From assembly GCF_020523825.1 (NCBI RefSeq), contig NZ_JAJALK010000001.1, forward strand, positions 310,001 to 374,000: 64,000 nt of DNA, written 5' to 3'. The DNA comes from Methylobacterium brachiatum. Lineage in GTDB: Bacteria > Pseudomonadota > Alphaproteobacteria > Rhizobiales > Beijerinckiaceae. Shown in pieces: positions 18,436 to 29,388 of this stretch. The notes below the pieces were generated by a model that did not search any database, had not been told where the DNA came from, and worked only from the letters and a program-made list of their open reading frames with translations. Positions within the stretch are counted from its first letter, which is position 1, and every line of letters starts with the position of its first letter. The position numbers and the translations under genes are program-made.

Positions 18436-18909
18436 ATGGCTTTCAGGCGGCATGTGGTGCGTTCGATAGCGGCGATGATCCTCGCGATCATCGCCTACGT
18501 CGCGCCGTCCGCCGTCGAGGCTCACGATGGCCATGTCCACTGCGGTCACAATCGGCGCGCGGCGGCAATGGTCGATGCGAAGGCACCGCTTGCTGGACCA
18601 GCCCTCGCAACCTCGCTGCACGTCCCAGGGTTCATGGGATGGCTTCGCGGTGCACCGCGTCTCCGGACGCTGCCGGTTCGGGCGACGGCCTCGCTCAAAG
18701 CCGCCGATGCCGACGAGGGTTGCTGCCCCGGCGCCTGCAAGCGCTGCCGCTGCGGGACGGCCGTTTGTGGCACCCTCGGTATTCCCGCCGCCCCAACATC
18801 CTTGTCAGCCCCCCTCTTCAAGGCCGTCGTGATGGTCCCGGACGACGTCGCAGGGCACGAGGGCGCAGGCCCCGAGGCGCTTCGCAAGCCGCCACGAACC
18901 GTCGCGTGA
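18436..18909 (+). CDS. secreted Cys-rich small protein, unknown function
   Basis: A 157-residue protein with a signal peptide (AAMILAIIAYVAPSAVEA) followed by HDGHVHCGHNRR and a dense cysteine cluster, GCCPGACKRCRCGTAVCG. No named family is recognised. The His and Cys clusters suggest metal binding. It shares layout, not obvious sequence identity, with the secreted proteins at 4466 and 8655. It lies between CopZ and the copper storage protein. Confidence 0.55.
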   Translation: MAFRRHVVRSIAAMILAIIAYVAPSAVEAHDGHVHCGHNRRAAAMVDAKAPLAGPALATSLHVPGFMGWLRGAPRLRTLPVRATASLKAADADEGCCPGACKRCRCGTAVCGTLGIPAAPTSLSAPLFKAVVMVPDDVAGHEGAGPEALRKPPRTVA

Positions 18910-19321
18910 GGTGATGCGCACCTGGGCGCGCAACGCCTGAGGTGCGCCCGCGGCCACGACCTGCGCCCGCTTCGTCGCCGGTCGAGACTGATCCCCTGTC
19001 GATCTGCCCAATCGTCGCCTCAGGAGCGGCGGCGCCGCTTCGGGTCGCCCCGGCGGGACGCGCCGAACCGTGAGCTCGAAAGGGCGGCGTCCCATCGGGT
19101 CGTTCGTGATCGGACGATCCCGGCGCGCTGGGACCGGTCCACGATGGCCGCGGGACCGACTTTCCAAACTCGAACGTCGCCGCGAAAGATTTTCGTCTTT
19201 CGCGTTGAACAAGACGTCAGTTCACTATCTTTATGACTGCGCTGTGCTGAGAAATAAAATCGCTTTTTAGCGTAAATCTCGGTTTATCGAACAGTGTGAA
19301 CCGTCTTAATGGAGACTCGGA
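18910..19321. other. 412-base intergenic region, AT-rich toward its end
   Basis: No convincing gene. The last 120 bases are clearly AT-richer than the surroundings (TTATGACTGC, AATAAAATCGC, TTTTTAGCG) and should hold the promoter of the copper storage/CopM/ATPase run. No CueR- or CsoR-type palindrome is evident. Confidence 0.4.
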
Positions 19322-19654
19322 ATGCATACGATGTCGAACGAGATGCAGTCCTGCATCGATGAGTGTCTTCGCTGCTATCAGACCTGCATGGGCATGGCCT
19401 CGAACCATTGCCTTCCGGCCGGCGGCAAGCACGTCGAGCCGGCGCATTTCCGGCTGATGTTAGCCTGTGCGGAGACGTGCCGGACTTCGGCTCACTTGAT
19501 GCTGATCGGTACCCCCGAGCACAAGCATACCTGCCGCGCCTGCGCCGAGGTGTGCGAGGCCTGCGCCAGGAGCTGCGAGCAGGTCGGCGACATGCAGGAC
19601 TGCGTCGAGCGGTGCCGGCGATGCGCCGAGAGCTGCCGCAAGATGGCCGCCTGA
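19322..19654 (+). CDS. csp: four-helix-bundle copper storage protein (DUF326, Csp type)
   Basis: A 110-residue protein with 16 cysteines arranged as CxxxC and CxxC repeats along helices: CIDECLRCYQTC, ACAETC, CRACAEVCEACARSCE and CVERCRRCAESC. This is the pattern of Csp proteins, which hold many Cu(I) ions inside a four-helix bundle. It has no signal peptide, so it is the cytosolic (Csp3-like) kind. TGGAGA lies before the ATG. It likely buffers cytosolic copper beside the CopM-like and ATPase genes. Confidence 0.92.
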   Translation: MHTMSNEMQSCIDECLRCYQTCMGMASNHCLPAGGKHVEPAHFRLMLACAETCRTSAHLMLIGTPEHKHTCRACAEVCEACARSCEQVGDMQDCVERCRRCAESCRKMAA

Positions 19655-19710
19655 GCCAATCGGGGCGGCCGGCGACGGCTGCCCCTTCCACAAGATGAGA
19701 GGAGGCAATT

Positions 19711-20202
19711 ATGCTCGTTCGTAACCTTGTCCTTGCCGCGACCATGGCGTTCGCCGGCGCCGGAGCGGCCGTTGCGGCCGACCATGACCACGATCACGAC
19801 CACGGCTCGATGCAATCCGCCGTGAGGCTGCCGGAAGCGTGCAAGGCGGCCTCGGCGGGCAAGGAGGCGATGGTGAAGGACATGCAGGCGCACATGTCCC
19901 AGGCCATGCAGGGCATGGGCGGTCAGATGACCGAGACCCAGAAGGGCCTGCAGCGGGCGATGATGTCGATGAATGGCCCGATGATGCAGGGGATGATGGC
20001 GGGCGATCCCGACGTCGCGTGGGTCTGCACGATGATCCCCCACCACCAGGGCGCCATCGACATGGCCCGAGCGGCGCTGAAGGGCGCCGACAACGCCGAG
20101 AGCAAGCGCCTCGCCGAGAAGACCATCGGTGAGCAGGAGAAGAGCATTCAGGAGCTCGTCGCCTGGCTCGACAAGAACGCGAAGAAGGAAGGCAACCGGT
20201 AA
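19711..20202 (+). CDS. CopM-like DUF305 copper metallochaperone
   Basis: A 163-residue protein with a signal peptide ending AAVAA, then [12 protein letters not shown] and Met-rich repeats ([33 protein letters not shown]). The DUF305 core has the conserved [19 protein letters not shown] and helix [10 protein letters not shown]. CopM binds Cu(I) in the periplasm and helps expel it. GAGGAGG precedes the ATG. Unlike the truncated DUF305 protein at the window start, its MIPHH motif is intact. Confidence 0.9.
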   Translation: MLVRNLVLAATMAFAGAGAAVAADHDHDHDHGSMQSAVRLPEACKAASAGKEAMVKDMQAHMSQAMQGMGGQMTETQKGLQRAMMSMNGPMMQGMMAGDPDVAWVCTMIPHHQGAIDMARAALKGADNAESKRLAEKTIGEQEKSIQELVAWLDKNAKKEGNR

Positions 20203-20270
20203 GGCGCCGCGCGCCGCCGGACCGTTCGCGGTCTGGCGGCCAGGCCCTCGGCCATACGGAAGGAGCGGTG

Positions 20271-22709
<2,439 letters not shown>

Positions 22710-22719
22710 GACGGGCCGC

Positions 22720-23475
22720 GTGACCGAACTCCTGGACGCGACGGCTGTGATGCACCCGCTCGCCGCGGCGGCGGCGGAGCGGTACCTGACGGCGGTCGAC
22801 GCGGCGCTGCCGGGCCTCGTCTCGGGCTTCCACGTGGTCGGTTCCGCGGCGCTGGACGACTTCGTGCCGGGACGGTGCGACCTCGACTTCGTCGCCGTCG
22901 TCGCCTGGCCCCCGGGGGCCGACGCGCTGGATCGGCTCGCGGACCTGCACGAGGGCCTCGGCGCGATGGGCGGCCCCGCCCTCGACGGGATCTACGTCGC
23001 CGCGGCGGACCGGCAAGGACCGGAGGACAAGGGTCCGGCGGTCCGGGTCGGCCGCTTCGAGCCGCTGTCCGGGCACAGGCGCCGCCCGGTGGACAGGCTC
23101 GCCCTCGCCGAGCACGGGCTGACCCTGCGGGGTCCGCCGCCGGGCTGGCTGAACGTGCCCGGGGTCGACGGGTGGGCGGCCGAGGCGTTCGGTTCCCTGC
23201 GGGACTCGGCTGGGACGGCCGAGGTCGACGAGGCCGTGCTGGGCGCCTGCCGGCTGCACTACCTGCTCGCGCTCCGGCGCATACCCTCGAAGTCCGAGGC
23301 CGGTCTTTACGGCCTGATCGCTCTCGACGAACGCTGGCGGCGGATCATCGACGAGGCGCTGCGCCTGCGCCGCACGCCCGACGTGCCGGCTTTGTACCTG
23401 AACGAGGACGAACGCCGCAGGGACGCGCTCGCCTTCGTCGAGGCGACGGCGGAGGACGGGCTGTCCCTGCCCTGA
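22720..23475 (+). CDS. AadA-like nucleotidyltransferase
   Basis: A 251-residue protein. HVVGSAALDDFVPGRCDLDFVAVV (about residues 38-61) is the nucleotidyltransferase core, with GS at 41-42 and the metal-binding DxD at 54-56. The C-terminal helical part (ACRLHYLLALRRIPSKSEA) resembles the DUF4111 domain of aminoglycoside 3''-adenylyltransferases. It may modify streptomycin/spectinomycin-like compounds, but many such chromosomal homologues have unknown substrates. It starts 11 bases after the copper ATPase, an odd neighbour, and may ride in the same transcript. Confidence 0.72.
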   Translation: MTELLDATAVMHPLAAAAAERYLTAVDAALPGLVSGFHVVGSAALDDFVPGRCDLDFVAVVAWPPGADALDRLADLHEGLGAMGGPALDGIYVAAADRQGPEDKGPAVRVGRFEPLSGHRRRPVDRLALAEHGLTLRGPPPGWLNVPGVDGWAAEAFGSLRDSAGTAEVDEAVLGACRLHYLLALRRIPSKSEAGLYGLIALDERWRRIIDEALRLRRTPDVPALYLNEDERRRDALAFVEATAEDGLSLP

Positions 23476-23542
23476 ATGCGCGCCCCGGGGTTCCGGCGGC
23501 GCGCCCGAGCGCCTATCTTGGCAGTCGCAACACGGGCCCGAG

Positions 23543-23845
23543 ATGAGCGAACCGGACGACAGACACGGCGGCGTGGCCGTGGACCATACCCGCCAGATCG
23601 CCCGGCTGCGCCGCATCGAGGGGCAGGTCCGCGGCCTGCAGCAGATGATCGAGAACGGGCGCTACTGCGTCGACGTCGCCCACCAGGCCGACGCCGTCAT
23701 CGCGGCCCTTCGGCGGGTGCAGTCCGACATGCTGCGCGACCACCTGCAGGCGCTGGTACAGGCCACGCTAACCGGGAACCTGCCCGAGGAGGAGCGGGGT
23801 CGCCTCGCCGACGAGATGAGCCGCCTGATCGCCAAGGTGGTCTGA
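23543..23845 (+). CDS. CsoR/FrmR-family transcriptional repressor
   Basis: A 100-residue all-helical repressor with the family core IARLRRIEGQVRGLQQMIENGRYCVDVAHQ. In CsoR, copper is bound by Cys, His and Cys spaced +25 and +4. Here Cys42 and His67 are present but the third position (71) is leucine. That two-residue signature matches the formaldehyde sensor FrmR more than copper CsoR. It may therefore not be a simple copper sensor, despite following the copper ATPase. Candidate target sites in this window are the TACCCC palindromes at 25694 and 27980. Confidence 0.85.
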   Translation: MSEPDDRHGGVAVDHTRQIARLRRIEGQVRGLQQMIENGRYCVDVAHQADAVIAALRRVQSDMLRDHLQALVQATLTGNLPEEERGRLADEMSRLIAKVV

Positions 23846-23860
23846 AGGGGGAGGAGCGCC

Positions 23861-25117
23861 GTGCCGAGAAGAAAACTTTTGCTTGTCGTCGGCGCCGGTG
23901 CGTCCCTCGAATTCGGGATGCCCCCGGTCGCAGGGGTTCGGGCCATGATCAACGACGCCATCCAGGTTCGCTACCCGTTGCTCGCCGAGCCCGCGACGAA
24001 CCTTTACGAGCATGTCGAGGGTTTGGTCAGGACCCACTGGCAGCGGACGGTGCCCGAGTTCCTGCGCCGCGAGCCGCACTACGAGGACTTGCTGTACGCC
24101 ATCTTCGCCGTCGCCGCGGCTTACCCCGCTGGCGCCGCGACCTCGGCGTTGGGCGCGGTCGTGACAGCCAAGGGGATGCCCGACGTCTCGCTTTTCGGTC
24201 GGCACGCCACGCCGGTCGGGCCGGACACCCTGCGCGATCTCGGCCGCGCGTCGGTTGATGCCGTCGTGGAGGCGTTCCGCGAGCGCTGCGCCGCCAGCGA
24301 GGCGGACAAGGCGTCCGAGTTCGCAAGGCTTCAAGTGCTGGTCGCCGCGCTGCAGGCCGAGTTCGACGTCGCGGTGGTCACCCTGAACTACGACAACGTG
24401 ATGTACCGCGCCTTTCCCGGGATCGAGACCGGCTTCGACCCGGCGACCGGCATTTTCGACCAGGAGCGCATCCTCCGGCGGTCCGGCTGGGCATGCATGC
24501 TGCACCTCCACGGGTCCGTCCATTTCGACATGCAGCCCGGCCCGACCGGAGACATGCACGAGATCCGCTGGCAGCCGGATATCCGCGGCCGTTTCCATCA
24601 GAACGCCGGTGGCCGCAGCACGCGCTCCCACGTCGAGGGCATCGATTTCCCGACCTCGGTCATCGTCGCGGGATACGGCAAGACGACCCAGATCCTGAAA
24701 CGGCCCTTCCGCACCTACTACTCCGAACTCGACCGCCTCGTGGCCGGCTGCGACGCCGTGCTCTTCGCCGGGTACGGGTTCGGCGACGAGCATCTGACAG
24801 TGGCCTTCGAGGGCTTCCGGGATGCACGGAACCGCCCGGTCGCCATCATCGATTTCGCTCGGGACGACGCCATGACGATGGGCGGCGCCGATCTCGGAGG
24901 CCCCAACGCCATGGTCGACGAGATGGTCCGGACGTTCCTGACCGAGCCGAGGACCATGCGCGCCCTCGGCTACTCCGCCCCGCAAACGGTCGCGGATCTC
25001 AGGGCTGCCCGGGAATTCGAGACCTGCCTGGACCCCGCGACGCCCCTCGCCATCTGGTACAACGGCATGCTCGCAGCCTGCGACGCGCCATCCAAGGTGC
25101 TCGCGCGTCTGGCGTGA
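23861..25117 (+). CDS. SIR2-like domain protein, possible defence NADase
   Basis: A 418-residue protein from a GTG at 23861, 15 bases after the regulator stop. The N-terminal Rossmann motif LLLVVGAGASLEFGMP (6-21), the strand VVTLNYDNVMY (about 172-182) and HLHGSVHFD (about 214-222) are the marks of SIR2-like (SIR2_2) proteins. GYGFGDEHL near residue 305 is also typical. In phage defence these domains degrade NAD+. It stands alone with no obvious partner. Whether it acts in defence or housekeeping is not shown by the sequence. Confidence 0.78.
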   Translation: MPRRKLLLVVGAGASLEFGMPPVAGVRAMINDAIQVRYPLLAEPATNLYEHVEGLVRTHWQRTVPEFLRREPHYEDLLYAIFAVAAAYPAGAATSALGAVVTAKGMPDVSLFGRHATPVGPDTLRDLGRASVDAVVEAFRERCAASEADKASEFARLQVLVAALQAEFDVAVVTLNYDNVMYRAFPGIETGFDPATGIFDQERILRRSGWACMLHLHGSVHFDMQPGPTGDMHEIRWQPDIRGRFHQNAGGRSTRSHVEGIDFPTSVIVAGYGKTTQILKRPFRTYYSELDRLVAGCDAVLFAGYGFGDEHLTVAFEGFRDARNRPVAIIDFARDDAMTMGGADLGGPNAMVDEMVRTFLTEPRTMRALGYSAPQTVADLRAAREFETCLDPATPLAIWYNGMLAACDAPSKVLARLA

Positions 25118-25726
25118 CGTTCGGGTCGAGGGACTGGTGCGCAACGACCCGGAGGGCGGTGCCGAAGGACCGTGGCTCTCCGGGACCGTACCGAAGGAAT
25201 TCCGATTCCGCACCGTCCAGGAGGTGGCGCAGCTCAGGCGCCGACGCCAAGTCGACGTTGCGCTGGCGAGCCTCCCGTCGGGGCGGCCAGCATCGCCGCG
25301 ACGCCCTGGTCGAAGGTGCCGGGTATGTCTTGGCTGGAATCATGATCCCTGCCCGCAGGGTCGCGGGACCGGTGTCGGTCGACAGAGCCAAGGGTTCGGT
25401 TGACGAGCTTGGCCAAGCGGTATGCGGCCAGCGTTCCGCGGAAGTCGTCGGAGGCGATGCAAGCCCTCCTTGCAGGATGACGGCGCCGTTCCATCGGGTT
25501 GATGCGCCGAGCGACGGCCCGAGGTCTTCGGAGATGGATGTAAATCTTGCTTCCGGTATCCGCAGTTGCAGTCGGCTGGGATGATACGGGGCTTCAGAAG
25601 CGCGTTAGTAGCTCTTCCGCAACACCGGCGGCGGAAAGCCTGTCCAAGGCGTGCATTCGCCCGACCGACCCTTCCAATATCCGCCCGACCAAAATACCCC
25701 TAAGGGGTATCGAGTCGGAGGGTGGC
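25118..25726. other. 609-base intergenic region carrying a CsoR-type operator
   Basis: No credible gene is seen; ORFs on both strands lack domains. Its end holds the palindrome at 25694-25710 that should control the gene at 25727. Confidence 0.45.
25694..25710. promoter_or_regulatory. CsoR-type operator (perfect palindrome)
   Basis: ATACCCCTAAGGGGTAT is a perfect inverted repeat of seven bases around TAA, 16 bases before the ATG at 25727. CsoR/RcnR-family repressors bind A/T-flanked C-tract/G-tract palindromes of this kind. The core recurs with one change at 27980. Confidence 0.7.
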
Positions 25727-27088
25727 ATGATCGGACGGCGGACATTCCTCACCGGCGCCCTGGCGTCGGCGGCCTCGGCCCCCTTGGCAGGGACCGCCGC
25801 GCGAGCCCTGGACGGCATCGAGCGGCGGGACGAGGTCAGCTTCCTCAGGGGGCCCTACAACCTCGCCTTCTACTACCGGCTCAACAAGGCCTACCGCATC
25901 GGCGCCGGGATGCACTTCTTCCACTCGAAGCAGCACGACCTGCTGCAGCACACGCGGTTCGAGGACCGCGCCGGGGTCGATGCCCGCTTCGACAAGGAGG
26001 CGCAGGAATGGCTGCGCGATCCGCCGGCCATCGAGCCGGAGATGCCGTACTACTCCAACTACGTCGACCGGGCGATGCACACGCTGTTCCGGACCATCGA
26101 CTGGACGCACATGCATCACGAGCAGACCTACGACGTGATGGCGTTCCGCGAGATCCCGTGGGCCGAGAAGAAGGCGTGGACCGACCGCGCGGTCAGATAC
26201 TATCTCACGATGCAGACGCCGGGCGTGCCCCGCAGCGTCGCCCCGCTGGAGCTGACCATGCGGCGGGCGGGCATCATGATGAAGCCATACTTCAACTACT
26301 TCCGGAACTTCTACCCGCTCGACCAGAGCCTGTTTTACGTCGCCCACTGGTGGCACCCGGCCGCGTACGAGACGCAGATGATCTCGGGCAACAGCGACCA
26401 GGAGGCCGCGATGGCCCAGACCATCGACCTCATGTACCGCGAGGTGATGGCGGACCGGCCCGGCCGCATGCTGCTCTCGCGCGAGATCATGCCGCGCTAC
26501 GCCCGGATGAGTCCCGAGAGCGCGAACATCTTCGACAACCTGCACATGCTCCACGGGATCGCCTACTCGATCCTCGCCTATCCCGGCTGGTCCATCGAGG
26601 AGAAGCGGGCTGAAATGTACCGGGTCATCGAGGCCATGGGCTACCAGCCCGGCGACGAGGCCTACACGCGCAGGTTCCGGGAGCCCCATCCCGAATTCGA
26701 TCCGAGGACCTATCCGGCGTGGGTGCGCTCGCCCCAGGGCGCCATGGGCATGATCATGATGGACATGCTCATGGAGATGCTGCCGATGATGTACCCGGGC
26801 GGCCTGTCCAAGGCATCCCACGCCGCCATCATGCAGCAGATGATGAAAAACGGGCGGCTTGGGATCGAGCCCGGCGAGATCCCCGGCTCGCTCCACGACG
26901 CATTCATGCAGGTCGCCCCCGGCATGCGGATGATGCCCGGCTCGACCGAACCCGGCGAGACCCCGACCATGATGGTCGAGCACATGCTCTCCGCCTGGAA
27001 CGCCAAGGCCGCCGGCATCCCGGACGTGGCGCCCATCGACATGACCGTCGAGCCGAGCCTCGGCCCGGCCCGTGTCGCCGTCCGCTGA
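25727..27088 (+). CDS. Tat-exported Met/His-rich protein of unknown function
   Basis: A 453-residue protein from the ATG at 25727 (GGAGGG upstream). The N-terminus IGRRTFLTGALASAASAPLAG is Tat-like. The mature protein is rich in His, Met, Tyr and Trp: MHFFHSKQHDLLQH, DWTHMHHEQTYD, VAHWWHP and a strikingly Met-rich MGMIMMDMLMEMLPMMYPG near residue 345. I do not recognise a named family. A CsoR-type operator directly upstream and the copper island around it suggest a copper-binding or copper-dependent periplasmic protein. It is followed after 11 bases by a beta-barrel-like protein, so the two probably act together at the envelope. Confidence 0.75.
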   Translation: MIGRRTFLTGALASAASAPLAGTAARALDGIERRDEVSFLRGPYNLAFYYRLNKAYRIGAGMHFFHSKQHDLLQHTRFEDRAGVDARFDKEAQEWLRDPPAIEPEMPYYSNYVDRAMHTLFRTIDWTHMHHEQTYDVMAFREIPWAEKKAWTDRAVRYYLTMQTPGVPRSVAPLELTMRRAGIMMKPYFNYFRNFYPLDQSLFYVAHWWHPAAYETQMISGNSDQEAAMAQTIDLMYREVMADRPGRMLLSREIMPRYARMSPESANIFDNLHMLHGIAYSILAYPGWSIEEKRAEMYRVIEAMGYQPGDEAYTRRFREPHPEFDPRTYPAWVRSPQGAMGMIMMDMLMEMLPMMYPGGLSKASHAAIMQQMMKNGRLGIEPGEIPGSLHDAFMQVAPGMRMMPGSTEPGETPTMMVEHMLSAWNAKAAGIPDVAPIDMTVEPSLGPARVAVR

Positions 27089-27099
27089 GGAGCCGCGCC

Positions 27100-27933
27100 A
27101 TGCCGAAGCTCGTCCGCACCGCCCTCGCGGCCCTCCTCGCCCTCTCCGCTGGCTCGGCGATCGCCGCGGACCACTCCAACCTGGAGGAGGGGCTGCCCAT
27201 CACCATCGAGGACGCCTACCCGATCAAGGAGAACGGCCTCGAAGTGCAGTCCTACTTCCAGTACAACCGCATCCGGAACGACCCGCGCGGCGCCAGCAGC
27301 CTGATGGCGGTGCCGCGCCTGGAATGGGGCGCGTTCAAGAACTTCCAGCTCTCGGTCGAGGCCCCGTACCGGCTCGGCAACGCGAGCGACACCGACCAGG
27401 GCGAATTCCTGGCGCAGGGGTTCTACAACTTCAACCAGGAGGGGCTAGTCCTGCCCGCCATGGCGGTCGCGCTCGGGGTGAACACGCCCTACGGCCATAT
27501 GGCCGGCGGCACGGAGACCGAACTCAAGTTCCTGGCGACCAAGTCGCTCGGCACCCCCGATCCGGAGGGATTGTCGCCGTATTCCTACGTCCCGCGCCAA
27601 GTTCACTTCAACGCGTCGTGGTTCCACAACTACGACCCGACGACCGGCCGGGAGGCCGAGCGGCGCGACCGCTACCGGGTCGGCGTCGCCTACAGCCAGC
27701 CGGTCTCGAACTCCGTCGTGCTGGTCGCCGACGTCTACCGCGAGACCGACCGGGAGCGCGGCCGGGCGGTCAACCTGGCCGAGATCGGCGCTCGCTACAT
27801 GGCGACGCCGCAGACGGTGCTGGTCGGGGCGGTCGGCGTCGGCTTCGGCGGCGACCGCCGGCAGGACTTCCGGGTCACGGCCGGCCTGCAGCACTCCCTG
27901 AGCTTCCCGTACTCCTGGGACCCGCCGCGCTGA
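27100..27933 (+). CDS. exported beta-barrel-like protein, putative outer-membrane transporter
   Basis: A 277-residue protein with a signal peptide ending SAIAA. The rest alternates polar and hydrophobic residues as in outer-membrane barrels: GLEVQSYFQYNRI, NFQLSVEAPYRLG, FNASWFHNYD, RYRVGVAYSQPVSN, VLVADVYRETD and a terminal LQHSLSFPYSWDPPR. It is compact, like small porin or MetA-like proteins. It is the second gene of the CsoR-operator operon and likely works with the protein at 25727. Substrate unknown. Confidence 0.7.
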   Translation: MPKLVRTALAALLALSAGSAIAADHSNLEEGLPITIEDAYPIKENGLEVQSYFQYNRIRNDPRGASSLMAVPRLEWGAFKNFQLSVEAPYRLGNASDTDQGEFLAQGFYNFNQEGLVLPAMAVALGVNTPYGHMAGGTETELKFLATKSLGTPDPEGLSPYSYVPRQVHFNASWFHNYDPTTGREAERRDRYRVGVAYSQPVSNSVVLVADVYRETDRERGRAVNLAEIGARYMATPQTVLVGAVGVGFGGDRRQDFRVTAGLQHSLSFPYSWDPPR

Positions 27934-27978
27934 TCCGCCCACCGCCGGCATGGGAGGGTTGCACCGCGTCGGGGAACC

Positions 27979-27995
27979 TTACCCCTAGGGGGTAT
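27979..27995. promoter_or_regulatory. CsoR-type operator
   Basis: TTACCCCTAGGGGGTAT contains TACCCC-TAG-GGGGTA, the same core as at 25694 apart from the central base. It lies about 31 bases before the ATG of the DUF4396 gene at 28026. Confidence 0.68.
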
Positions 27996-28025
27996 GTTGC
28001 ACCGGCATTTCCGTGGGGGTGCCGC

Positions 28026-28760
28026 ATGTTCCCGGAGTGGTTCCACATCCTGTCCGTCTGCGCCCTGCTGCTGGGCGCGGCGTGCTCGCTGCTGCTGTCG
28101 GTGCAGGTGATCCGGCAACCGCAGCACATGACGGTCATGAACGTCGTCTGGCCGGTGAGCGCGCTGTTCGGGACGCTCGTCGTCGTCTGGGCGTATTACC
28201 GCTATGGACGGCTAGCCACGATGGAGGCGCACCATAACGCCAAGGAGCGCGGCGAGAAGCCGCCGAACATGACGCAGACCCCGTTCCCGGTCATGGTGGG
28301 CAAGGGCGCGCTCCACTGCGGCAGCGGCTGCATGCTGGGCGACGTCGCCGCCGAGTGGCTCGCTTTCCTGGTTCCGGGCGTCGCCGTCTGGTTCGGCTGG
28401 CATTCCCTGTTCGAGGAGAAGATGTACGCGGTTTGGGTGCTGGATTTCGTGTTCGCCTACGCGCTCGGGATCGCGTTCCAGTATTACGCCATCGTGCCGA
28501 TGCGCGGGCTCTCTCCCGGCGAGGGTCTGGTGGCGGCCGTGAAGGCGGACACCGTCTCGCTGATCGCCTGGCAGGTCGGCATGTACGGCTTCATGGCGTT
28601 CGCCCAATTCTTCCTGTTCCCGCACTTGACCGGCCAGCGCGCGCCGGTGAACTCGGTCGAGTTCTGGTTCGCCATGCAGGTCGCGATGGTGGCGGGATTC
28701 TTGACCAGCTATCCGGTGAATTGGTGGCTCGTCGGCTCCGGCATCAAGGAGCGGATGTAG
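28026..28760 (+). CDS. DUF4396 membrane protein
   Basis: A 244-residue protein from the ATG at 28026 with six or seven membrane helices. The DUF4396 signature is clear: GKGALHCGSGCMLGDVAAEWL and later FAYALGIAFQYYAIVPMRG. The conserved HCGSGC cysteines face a helix end and could bind Cu(I). DUF4396 genes commonly accompany copper exporters and oxidases, but the function is not established. Its own CsoR-type operator ties it to the preceding operon as one regulon. Confidence 0.85.
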   Translation: MFPEWFHILSVCALLLGAACSLLLSVQVIRQPQHMTVMNVVWPVSALFGTLVVVWAYYRYGRLATMEAHHNAKERGEKPPNMTQTPFPVMVGKGALHCGSGCMLGDVAAEWLAFLVPGVAVWFGWHSLFEEKMYAVWVLDFVFAYALGIAFQYYAIVPMRGLSPGEGLVAAVKADTVSLIAWQVGMYGFMAFAQFFLFPHLTGQRAPVNSVEFWFAMQVAMVAGFLTSYPVNWWLVGSGIKERM

Positions 28761-28772
28761 GCCGGTCCGCGC

Positions 28773-28955
28773 CTATCGGCGAATCACGAGGAGCCAGAAG
28801 AGGACGGCGCACGCGGTCGCGAGCATGCAGATCCGGTATGCCGCCTCGTTCGGGGCAGGGCGCATGCCCGCCCCGGTGGCGGCGCGACAGCTCGGGCACC
28901 TCGTCGCCTCGGTGCGAACCGTCCGCCCGCAGCAACCGCACTTGGATAAGAGCAT
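28773..28955 (-). CDS. small zinc-ribbon protein with C-terminal membrane helix
   Basis: A 60-residue protein from the ATG at 28955, with GGGAGGGG just upstream. Two CxxC pairs (CGCCGR and CPSCRAA) form a zinc-ribbon, followed by one membrane helix (YRICMLATACAVLFWLLVI). It faces the DUF4396 gene convergently. No function is known for such proteins; many bacteria carry similar tail-anchored ribbons. Confidence 0.6.
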   Translation of the reverse strand: MLLSKCGCCGRTVRTEATRCPSCRAATGAGMRPAPNEAAYRICMLATACAVLFWLLVIRR

Positions 28956-29184
28956 GGGCGCCCCTCCCGTCCCGTGCCGAGATCTCGCGGGCCGCCGCAC
29001 CTCGGTGAGGCCTCTGCGTACGGGCCGACAGGATCACCCTCTGGTCGACCGCGATGGTCCTGAATGCCTTCGTAGTGCGGCGGGGCAGGCCGACGAAGTA
29101 CGTCTTCGGTGGTAGCGAGGTTTCCGGCGGCTCAAGGCGGGATGGCGGCTGCTGCCGCCGGCGGTTGGCACGCGACTCAGAGAC

Positions 29185-29223
29185 GTACGCATAATGAGTA
29201 ACGTTATGCGTACGCGTTACACG
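29185..29223. repeat. palindromic site upstream of KfrA-like gene
   Basis: GTACGCATAA (29185-29194) is inverted as TTATGCGTAC (29204-29213) across nine bases, and GTAACG (29198) pairs with CGTTAC (29215-29220). The 19 bases at 29202-29220 recur inverted, with one added base, at 33260-33279. It lies in the otherwise geneless stretch 28956-29388 and is a likely operator or partition-type site for the KfrA-like protein. Confidence 0.6.
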
Positions 29224-29388
29224 ACGGGGGCGTTCGCCGACTGGGCGTTCCTCAATCCGAAGGCCTCCCGCGGCCTATCTGTCCGGTCGCCCTCGGGTCC
29301 GGCTCGCTCTCGCGCCCACACCGAGCCTCCACGCGGACCGCGACCGTTTCTTCACCGCTCGCGGCGATGATACCGGTAACGGCTTGGG

